Below, piece by piece: positions 6,719-14,000 of a DNA stretch of 17,367 nucleotides. The translations under genes and the position numbers were made by a program. The notes beneath the pieces were generated by a model. It was given only the letters and a program-made list of their open reading frames with translations. It had not been told where the DNA came from and made no database searches. Source of the stretch: UBA5336 sp038526245 (GTDB lineage: Bacteria; Pseudomonadota; Alphaproteobacteria; Caulobacterales; Hyphomonadaceae); contig JBCBGZ010000058.1 of NCBI GenBank assembly GCA_038526245.1, positions 1-17,367 on the forward strand, written 5' to 3'. Numbering within the stretch: the first letter of the stretch is position 1; every line of letters begins with the position of its first letter.

Positions 6719-7726
6719 TTAGATGAGGCCGCCCATGTGAACGGCGGTGTCGGACATGCGGGTCGCAAAGCCCCACTCATTGTCATACCAGGCCAGAACG
6801 CGAACCAGGGTCTTATCGGTGACGTTTGTGCCGGCCGATGCCACGGTCGAGCTGGCGGGGTTGTGGTTGAAATCGGCCGAGACGAGCGGCGCTTCGGAGT
6901 AGCCAAGGATGCCCTGCATGGCGCCTTCAGAGGCCGCCTTCAATGCGGCGTTGATCTCTTCCACATCGGTCTCCCGCCCGGCGTCGAACACAAGGTCGAC
7001 CATGGACACGTTGGGCGTGGGAACGCGCACGGCGGAGCCGTTCAGCTTGCCTGCGAGTTCTGGCAGGACCAGACCCACGGCTTTTGCGGCACCGGTGGAC
7101 GTTGGGATCATGGAGTTCGCCGCGGCGCGTGCGCGATAGAGGTCCTTGTGCATGCGGTCGAGTGTTGGCTGGTCGCCGGTATAGGCGTGCACCGTCGTCA
7201 TATAGCCGCGTTCGATGCCCACAAGTTCGTTCAGGACTTTCGCAACAGGGCTGAGGCAGTTGGTCGTGCACGATGCATTGGAAACAACCGTGTCGTCTGC
7301 CGTCAGGGTTGAGTGGTTCACGCCATATACGATGGTCTTGTCAGCGCCGGACGCTGGAGCCGAAACGAGGACACGCTTGGCACCGGCATCGAGGTGGGCG
7401 CTCGCCGCGTCCTTGGCCGTGAAGATGCCCGTACACTCCATCGCAATATCGACGCCCATCTCGCCATGGGGCAATTCCCTGGGATCGCGAACCGAGGTGC
7501 ATTTGAAGGTACGATCGCCAACTTTGATCGTGTCGCCGTCAACTGTTACATCCTGGGGCAGGCGGCCGTGGACACTGTCATATTGGAGCAGGTGTGCGTT
7601 CGTTTCGATGGGGCCGAGATCGTTGATCGAAACGACTTCAATATCCTTGCGATCATGCTCGATGATGGAGCGGAGAACGAGGCGGCCGATACGGCCAAAC
7701 CCATTGATTGCAACACGAACGGCCAT
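6719..7726 (-). CDS. gap: type I glyceraldehyde-3-phosphate dehydrogenase
   Basis: The 335-residue protein has an N-terminal Rossmann motif (GFGRIG, 9–14), the catalytic SNASCTTN with C153, H180 in TTVHAYTGDQ, and the C-terminal WYDNEWG. It converts glyceraldehyde 3-phosphate and phosphate to 1,3-bisphosphoglycerate in the cytoplasm. An aspartate after the second strand (SINDLG, D36) favours NAD over NADP, by family knowledge. The start has a good GAGGGA ribosome-binding site 6 nt upstream. The gene follows tkt by 219 nt, and that gap contains a candidate promoter and a palindrome, so gap probably starts its own transcript. A strong terminator follows. This tkt–gap–pgk–fba order is a familiar alphaproteobacterial cluster. 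Confidence 0.97.
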   Translation of the reverse strand: MAVRVAINGFGRIGRLVLRSIIEHDRKDIEVVSINDLGPIETNAHLLQYDSVHGRLPQDVTVDGDTIKVGDRTFKCTSVRDPRELPHGEMGVDIAMECTGIFTAKDAASAHLDAGAKRVLVSAPASGADKTIVYGVNHSTLTADDTVVSNASCTTNCLSPVAKVLNELVGIERGYMTTVHAYTGDQPTLDRMHKDLYRARAAANSMIPTSTGAAKAVGLVLPELAGKLNGSAVRVPTPNVSMVDLVFDAGRETDVEEINAALKAASEGAMQGILGYSEAPLVSADFNHNPASSTVASAGTNVTDKTLVRVLAWYDNEWGFATRMSDTAVHMGGLI

Positions 7727-7753
7727 TGATTTCCCTCTCTCAGCTTGCGCCTT

Positions 7754-7768
7754 TGCAAATCTTTTGCA
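7754..7768. promoter_or_regulatory. 15-bp inverted repeat upstream of gap (possible operator)
   Basis: TGCAAA and TTTGCA form a perfect inverted repeat with a 3-bp centre, 27 bp upstream of the gap ATG. It lies directly downstream of the predicted -10, across the expected transcription start, which is the usual place for a repressor site. No regulator is assigned. Confidence 0.4.
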
Positions 7769-7769
7769 G

Positions 7770-7798
7770 CGTTTAGACCCGGTTGGCGTGCACGTCCA
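7770..7798 (-). promoter_or_regulatory. candidate gap promoter
   Basis: On the minus strand TGGACG (7798–7793) is followed after 17 bp by TAAACG within TCTAAACG (7777–7770). This shares the CTAAA core of the alphaproteobacterial -10. The match is moderate, but its placement between the direct repeat and the inverted repeat is suggestive. Confidence 0.28.
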
Positions 7799-7839
7799 CC
7801 CGACGCCCCGTCACTGCGGCATCGCTGCGTTGGCGTGCA
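7782..7839. repeat. 11-bp direct repeat in the tkt–gap gap
   Basis: The 11-mer GTTGGCGTGCA occurs at 7782–7792 and again at 7829–7839 on the plus strand, 47 bp apart start to start. The first copy falls between the predicted gap -35 and -10 and the second lies upstream. They could be regulator sites, or chance in GC-rich DNA. Confidence 0.45.
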
Positions 7840-7945
7840 AGAAGTGCGCCTCAGCGGGCGCGAGAGAGTCTCAGCGTTTCGATTGCGTTGGTCGGGCAGA
7901 TGCGGAGTTTCGAATACGTGACGCTTCTAATCTATCTTGAGCCGT

Positions 7946-9910
7946 TCAAACCCGGGCTTTCACCGCCTCGACCACGGCTTCAGCTGTAATGCCAAAATGC
8001 TGGTAGAGGTCCTTGTACGGTGCGCTCGCGCCGAAGCTGGACATGCCGACAAAGCCGCCTTTGCGTCCAACCCAGCGGTCCCAGCCGAAACGCACGCCAG
8101 CCTCTACCGCCACTTTTGGCAGATCAGCACCAAGCACTTCGTCCTGATAGGCTTCATCCTGGACTTCAAACAGGTCCATGCAGGGCATCGAGACCACTCG
8201 CACGGGGACGCCATCGGCAGCGAGCGCCTTTTGGGCGTCCATGGCGATTTCAACTTCCGAGCCCGTGGCGATGATCACTGCTTTGGCGTCATCGGCGTCC
8301 GAAAGCACATAGGCGCCGCGCGCGCTGGGGTTGCCAGTGGCATCCTTGCGCTGGCTAGCGACTTTCTGGCGGGTCAGTGCCATCGTGCTCGGCCCGTCGG
8401 TGTGCTCCAACGCCAGTTGCCAGCACTCGGCAGCTTCCACGCCGTCACACGGGCGGAATACGCGCATCTTTGGCATGGCGCGCAGGGAGGCGACCTGCTC
8501 AACCGGCTGGTGCGTCGGCCCATCTTCGCCCAGACCGATGGAGTCGTGCGTCATCACGTGAACAACCCGCAGCCCCATCAGCGCGCCAATACGGATGGCT
8601 GCTCGGGAGTAGTCAGAGAAGATCAGGAACGTGCCGGAATAGGGGATGATGCCGCCATGGAGCGCCATGCCATTCATCGCCGCCGCCATGGCGTGTTCGC
8701 GCACACCGTAGTGGATGTAGCGTCCGGACCAGTCTTGCGGGGTCATGGGCGTGGTAACGCTGGTCTTTGTGTTGTTGGATCCCGAAAGGTCGGCCGAGCC
8801 GCCCACCATTTCCGGGATGGCTTTAGTGAGGACTTCAAGTGCGGCGCCGGACCATTTGCGGGTGGCGTCGTCCTTGCCGCCCTCGATCACGCTTGTCTTA
8901 TGTGCCTCCAGTTGAGCGGTGAGATCTTCCGGAAGGACACCGTCCAGCGCGCTTTGGAATGCCCCAGCTTGGCCTGATGCATTCAGTCTGAGGCCCCAAC
9001 TTGTGCGCTCGCTATCACAACGCTTACCCGCTTCCGCCCAGGCAGCTTCAATCTCGCCGGGGACTTCGAACGGGGGATGGGGCCAGCCAATGTTCTCGCG
9101 GATGCCCGCGATTTCCTCCGGGCCATAGGGGCCACCATGGGCCTTTCCGGTGCCTTCGATGGTCGGCGCGCCGTATCCAATCCGGGTTTTACAAGCGATC
9201 ATGACCGGCCGGTCCTGGGTCTTTGCCCAGCTTAGCGCGGCCTCGATCTCGTCCTCGTCATGGCCGTCGATGCGGCGCGTCACCCAGCCCGAGGCGTCAA
9301 ATCGTGCGCACTGGTCGGTAGAGTCCGACAGGTCCGTACCGCCATCGATGGTCACCGCATTGTCGTCAAACAGGACAATCAGTTTGTTCAGCTTTAGGTG
9401 CCCGGCCAGCGTGATCGCTTCCTGGCTAATGCCTTCCATGAGGCAGCCGTCGCCCGCCATGACCCAGGTGTGGTGGTCAACGAGATCGTCGCCAAAGCGG
9501 GCGTTCAGATGGCGCTCGGCGATGGCCATGCCAACGGCGGTTGCGATGCCTTGGCCCAGAGGACCTGTCGTCGTTTCCACGCCCGGCGTGACGAAGTTTT
9601 CCGGGTGACCCGGCGTGCTGGCGCCGAGTTGGCGGAAATTGCGAATGTCGTCGCGGCTGACGCTGTCATAACCGGTCAATTGCAGCAGGGAATAAAGCAG
9701 CATCGAGCCATGGCCCACCGACAGCACGAACCGGTCGCGATCGGCCCAGTCAGGCGCTTTCGGGTCGTGTTTCAAATGGCGCGTCCAGAGCGCCGTGGCG
9801 ACATCTGCTAGACCAAGCGGCGCGCCCACATGGCCTGATTTTGCCTGCTCCACAGCATCCATGGAGAGCGCTCTGATGGCGTTGGCCATATCGCGGTTTG
9901 TAACTGACAT
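7946..9910 (-). CDS. tkt: transketolase
   Basis: The 654-residue protein covers the three transketolase domains. The thiamine diphosphate domain holds H27, GHGSM with H67, GHPE with H102, GPLGQG at 116–121, and the GDG motif (D154) running to N184 of FDDN. The pyrimidine-binding domain has the catalytic E405 in GVREHAM, and a C-terminal domain follows. It moves two-carbon units between sugar phosphates in the non-oxidative pentose phosphate pathway. The ATG at 9910 is chosen over an upstream in-frame ATG at 9946 because GAGGGA sits 6 nt before it and the family starts here. It diverges from DUF4164–zapA across about 94 nt. No clear terminator follows its stop, so some readthrough into gap is possible. 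Confidence 0.97.
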   Translation of the reverse strand: MSVTNRDMANAIRALSMDAVEQAKSGHVGAPLGLADVATALWTRHLKHDPKAPDWADRDRFVLSVGHGSMLLYSLLQLTGYDSVSRDDIRNFRQLGASTPGHPENFVTPGVETTTGPLGQGIATAVGMAIAERHLNARFGDDLVDHHTWVMAGDGCLMEGISQEAITLAGHLKLNKLIVLFDDNAVTIDGGTDLSDSTDQCARFDASGWVTRRIDGHDEDEIEAALSWAKTQDRPVMIACKTRIGYGAPTIEGTGKAHGGPYGPEEIAGIRENIGWPHPPFEVPGEIEAAWAEAGKRCDSERTSWGLRLNASGQAGAFQSALDGVLPEDLTAQLEAHKTSVIEGGKDDATRKWSGAALEVLTKAIPEMVGGSADLSGSNNTKTSVTTPMTPQDWSGRYIHYGVREHAMAAAMNGMALHGGIIPYSGTFLIFSDYSRAAIRIGALMGLRVVHVMTHDSIGLGEDGPTHQPVEQVASLRAMPKMRVFRPCDGVEAAECWQLALEHTDGPSTMALTRQKVASQRKDATGNPSARGAYVLSDADDAKAVIIATGSEVEIAMDAQKALAADGVPVRVVSMPCMDLFEVQDEAYQDEVLGADLPKVAVEAGVRFGWDRWVGRKGGFVGMSSFGASAPYKDLYQHFGITAEAVVEAVKARV

Positions 9911-10004
9911 CCCGATTCCCTCGTATTTGTGGGTCGATTGCGCCATGCTTTATCAAGCGTCAAGCGACTTGGCGGGTGAAGTTTCTAACGTTACTGGTTT
10001 TGCC

Positions 10005-10274
10005 ATGACTCGGATGGATGAGGCAGCAGCGCGACTGGATAAAGCGCTAAAGCGGCTGGAAGGCAGTCTCGACAGCTTGATGGAGCGTGCCGGAGACCCG
10101 GGTGCGCTGCAGCGCGAGCGCCTTGCGCTTCTGCTAGATCGCGACAGGCTTTCGGAAGAGCTGGATGCCTCTGTGGCACGAGAAGCAGCGCTACAAGGGC
10201 TTGCCGACGAAGCGTCGGAAGCGCTGGGGTCTGCCATTGAGGAAGTGCGCGCAGCACTTTCCAGGGAAGACTAG
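10005..10274 (+). CDS. DUF4164 coiled-coil protein
   Basis: The 89-residue protein is almost wholly predicted coiled coil, with heptad-like leucines (RLDKALKRLEGSLDSL, then a charged second helix) and no cysteines or membrane segments. Pattern and place fit DUF4164, a family of small proteins lying next to zapA in alphaproteobacteria and presumed to act in cell division; no biochemical role is established. The start is uncertain. ATG codons at 9946, 10005 and 10014 are in frame and none has a good ribosome-binding site. 10005 is chosen because it leaves room for a leader and keeps the conserved helical part. It is the first gene of a unit with zapA, whose start follows 13 nt after its stop. 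Confidence 0.75.
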   Translation: MTRMDEAAARLDKALKRLEGSLDSLMERAGDPGALQRERLALLLDRDRLSEELDASVAREAALQGLADEASEALGSAIEEVRAALSRED

Positions 10275-10287
10275 GCGGGAGCGGGGC

Positions 10288-10617
10288 GTGGCGAAGGCAG
10301 ATATTCAGGTTTACGGCCGCGCCTACACGGTCGCCTGTGCGCCGGGGCAGGAACAGAGGCTGTCTGATCTGGGACGCGAGCTCGATGGGCGCCTGCGAAA
10401 GATTGCGTCCGCCGTCGGGGATGTTGGTGAAGATCGGCTATTGTTGGTGGCGGCCTTGTCCCTGCTTGATGAATTGCATGCCGCCCGCGGCCATGCCGGG
10501 GCATCGGCAGGCGATGTGGAAGCGAAAGCCACGGCCATTATTGAGACCGCGGTAGATCGGATCGAGGCGATCGTGGAGCGCGCCGAAACCCGCTTGCGAA
10601 ACGGCTCGACGGCTTAG
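10288..10617 (+). CDS. zapA: cell division protein ZapA
   Basis: The 109-residue protein starts at a GTG with GGGAG 6 nt upstream. It shows the ZapA pattern: a short beta hairpin (DIQVYGRAYTVACAPGQE), the helix RLSDLGRELDGRL, the VGEDRLLLVAALSLLDEL region and a long C-terminal coiled coil of about 40 residues. ZapA tetramers cross-link FtsZ filaments and help tighten the Z ring at midcell. Length is normal. It sits between DUF4164 and DUF5076 with 13- and 15-nt gaps, which indicates one operon. The 6S RNA gene that often follows zapA in proteobacteria is not found here, because DUF5076 starts immediately after. Confidence 0.92.
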   Translation: MAKADIQVYGRAYTVACAPGQEQRLSDLGRELDGRLRKIASAVGDVGEDRLLLVAALSLLDELHAARGHAGASAGDVEAKATAIIETAVDRIEAIVERAETRLRNGSTA

Positions 10618-10632
10618 AAAGCAAAAGATTCC

Positions 10633-10899
10633 ATGCGAAACGACGACAATCTGCAACCCTTCCTGGTGGCGTTCCCCCTTGAGGAAGGCGGCCAGCAAGT
10701 GATGCTGGATCCCGGCTTCTTTAACGGGGCCGATGAAGTCGGACTGTTTCTTGCGGATCTGGCGCGCCACTATGCGCGTGCTTTCGTCCAATCCGGCCGC
10801 GCGCGGGATATGAATGATGCCCTCGAGCAGATGCGCGAATTTTTCCAGATTGAACTCGACACGCCCACCGATGAGGGCGAGGGCGGCATTGTAAGCTGA
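10633..10899 (+). CDS. DUF5076 protein
   Basis: The 88-residue protein has a short beta-rich N-terminus and then a helix GLFLADLARHYARAF that matches the core of DUF5076, followed by a second helix and an acidic tail. DUF5076 proteins are small soluble alphaproteobacterial proteins of unknown function. The ATG lies 15 nt after the zapA stop, with only a weak purine-rich sequence ahead, so it is probably translated by coupling within the zapA operon. It is the last gene before a 112-nt gap. Neither a terminator nor an RNA gene is seen there. Confidence 0.75.
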   Translation: MRNDDNLQPFLVAFPLEEGGQQVMLDPGFFNGADEVGLFLADLARHYARAFVQSGRARDMNDALEQMREFFQIELDTPTDEGEGGIVS

Positions 10900-10999
10900 G
10901 CCGTTCAATCTGATTTCGTCATATGGACGCAGACATGCCGTAATTCAGGCGGCTTTCGCGCAATCATGACTCATGCTTAAACGGTGGTCGGGGTTGGAT

Positions 11000-11005
11000 A
11001 GGAGG
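11000..11005 (+). promoter_or_regulatory. ribosome-binding site fixing the macroglobulin start
   Basis: AGGAGG lies 6 nt before the ATG at 11012. It rules out the longer in-frame start at 10973, which would bury the signal peptide. Confidence 0.85.
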
Positions 11006-11011
11006 CATCCA

Positions 11012-14000
11012 ATGCGTAAGCCGCTATGGCATAAGAGCATTTTCGCTATCGGAGCCGCTATGCTCCTCGCTGCGTGCGGAAGCGGCGGAGGATCCGATAC
11101 ACCGGCGGATGTCGCATCCATAGAGGACACCGAGGGCGACGTTGTCGAACGCTCCCGGCGAGACCAGAACGCTGCCAATCGCCGCGAGCGGGAACGCCAA
11201 CGCATTGCAGCCGAGAATGAAGTCGACTTCACCTACTACCGATATCGAATCAATACGGCGGGAGACACGCCGGTCGCGTGCTTTGTGTTCTCAAGCCCTC
11301 TGGATGCCAACACAGACTATTCCCCCTTCATTGAATTCCGCCCTGCCTTCCAGCCTGCGCTCTCCGTGGAAGGATCCGACCTGTGTGTTGGTGGACTTGA
11401 GTTCGGCACCAGCCGTACAGCGATCCTGAAATCGGGCTTGCCCGCCGCTGATGGTCGTGCGCTTGAGACCACCGAAGACGTGCCGATCGATTTTGCCGAC
11501 CGCCCACCATATGTCGGTTTCCGTGGCGCTGGTGTGATCCTGCCACGCGAGGAAGCAGATGGTCTGCCAATCGAGACGGTGAATGTGGAGCAGGTGAACA
11601 TCACCGTATCCCACGTGCCCGACAGGGTTTTGTACGACAAATCCATCGACCAGGGCGCCACCGCCCAGCAGGGCAGCTATACCTATCTGTATGGAGACCG
11701 ACGTGCCAGCGATGTGGCCGAAGAGATCTGGTCTGGCACCATGCGTGTTGACGCCCTGCAGAATGCGCCGGTTACCACCGTTTTCCCACTCTCTGATGTC
11801 ATCGGGGCGCTGGAGCCAGGGGCATACTTTGTGGAAATTGAAGACGCAAAAGACTTGGCGAGCAATGCCGGACCTCCGGCGTCCGCCAAGCGCTGGATCA
11901 TGCTGACAGACTTGGCTCTGACGGCCTATCGCGGCGAACATGGTCTCGATCTTACATTGCGATCCTTGCGCGATGGCCAGGAAGTGGTCGACGCCAACGT
12001 TCAATTGGTGGCCTACAATAATGATGTTCTGGCCGAGCAACGCACCGGCGCCGATGGACGGGTGAGCTTCGATAAGCCGATACTCGCGGGAACGGGCAAT
12101 GCCGCGCCGAAACTGGTCCTGGCGTATGGTGCACGTGGCGATCTGGCTGTGCTGGACTTGACCCGCGCACCGGTGGATCTGTCCGAACTGGGCACGGGTG
12201 GGCGCGCCACACCGGGCCCCGTTGACGCCTATCTTTACACAGATCGCGGGATCTACCGACCGGGTGAGACGGTCTTTATCACCTCTCTGCTGCGCGACCG
12301 GGCCGCGCGCGCAATCGATGGCCGCTCCGGCCAGTTGGTTGTTTACCGGCCCAATGGCCTGGAGGCTCAAAAACTACGTTTCACGGAGGCCGAAGGCGGC
12401 GCTGTGGCGCTGGACTACATCATGTCACGCGACGCCGCCCGCGGTGTCTGGCGTGCCGTGTTGGAGATGGACGGCTCTGGCCGTGCGGGCGAAGTCAGCT
12501 GGTCGGTCGAGGACTTTGTACCCCAGCGGATTGCCGTTGAGTTGGAGACCGACGAGGACACACCCATCCGGGCCGGCACGACGCGTGACGTCCAGGTCAA
12601 TGCGCGGTTTCTCTACGGTGCGCCGGGGGCTGGGCTTGAGGTTGCAGCGCGTGCACGCGTGCAACGCGACCCGAGCCCGTTCGAAGGCTTGGATGGTTTC
12701 AGCTTTGGACGCCATGACGAACAGTTCCGTGAAGAACTGATCGAGCTTGGTAATACAGTGACCGATGGTGCCGGCGTTGCCACGCTCGTTCTGGAGCCGC
12801 GTCGGCGTGGCCAGTCCAGCAGCTTTCCGCTTCGCCTCAATACGGTCGTGGATGTCGAAGAGCCCGGTGGCCGCGCCGTGAGCGAAAGCGTCCGTATTCC
12901 TTACCGCCCGTCGCAGCTCTACCTGGGCATCAAACCTGGCTTTGAGCGCCGCGCTCCGCAAGGTGAGCCGGTCAGCTTCGAGATTGCAGCCGTGGGGGCT
13001 GATGGTGGACTTGCTGGCACGGAATTGTCCTGGAAGCTTCTGTCGATCAACTACCATTACGACTGGTATCGCGATGGCGAGCGCTGGCGCTGGCGCCGGT
13101 CGCGCACGGTCGATGAAGTGCGCGAAGGAATCCTGTCGACGGCCCAGGGAGCCACGGGCGAGATCACCGTCACGGATCTGGATTGGGGATCCTACGAGCT
13201 CATGCTCGATGGACCGGCGGGCGCAGAGGCATCCAAGGCATTTTATGTTGGATGGGGCGGCAGCGTGTCCGATGACGGCGTTGAAGCGCCAGACCGGGTC
13301 GAAGTCTCGATGGTCGATGATTCTGTCCTGCCCGGTCGCAATGCAGAATTCGTGATCGTGCCCCCCTATGATGGTGAAGCGCAGATCGTCGTTGCCACAG
13401 ACCGCATCCTGACGGTTGAAACCCGTCCGGTAACGGCAGAGGGCACTCGCGTGACCCTGCCGGTGAGCGAGGACTGGGGCGAGGGTGCTTATGTCATGGT
13501 GAGCGTGTTTACGGCGCGCGATCCTGTTCTGGACGCCAAACCCCGACGAGCTGTGGGCGTCGTTTATGCCCCCGTGGATATGGGCGAGCGTACATTTGAC
13601 CTGGCGATTAATGCGCCTGACGTCGTGCGCCCGGATCGCGAACAGCTGATCGAGGTGGAGATCACAGGCGGCCCCCGCCAACCGGTTTTCCTGACGCTGG
13701 CGGCGGTAGATGAAGGCATCTTGCAACTGACCAAGTTCCAGAGTCCCGATCCTGTTTCTTACTTCTTTGGGAAGAAGGCGCTCGGCGTGTCGCTCTATGA
13801 CGATTACGGACGCCTCCTGGACCCTAATCTTGGACTGCCTGCTGAAGTCCGCTCTGGCGGTGACCAATTGGGCGGCGAGGGCTTGTCCGTTGTCCCGACC
13901 AAGAGTGTGGCCCTGTTCAGCGGGATCGTGGATGTGGGGCGCTCCGGATCGGCAAAGGTCCGGTTTGATGTGCCCGACTTCAACGGCGAGCTCCGTCTGA

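Noticed and set aside
7860..7945. GTTTCGAATAC, resembling a tRNA T-loop, in the gap after tkt
   Set aside because: No acceptor stem, anticodon arm or D arm can be drawn around it.
7937..8977. 346-residue plus-strand open frame opposite transketolase
   Set aside because: It is the shadow of a well supported tkt gene and no domain is seen.
9935..9963. TTGACG with a CAATCG 17 bp downstream, ahead of tkt on the minus strand
   Set aside because: The -35 is good but the -10 is very weak, so it was not listed as a feature.
10965..10973. ATGACTCAT palindrome upstream of the macroglobulin gene
   Set aside because: It looks like a eukaryotic bZIP site, but it is short and has no known meaning in bacteria; probably chance.
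10975..10982. GCTTAAAC as a possible -10 for the macroglobulin–pbpC unit
   Set aside because: It fits the alphaproteobacterial -10 fairly well and stands 29 nt before the ATG, but no acceptable -35 lies 16–18 bp upstream, so it was not listed as a promoter.
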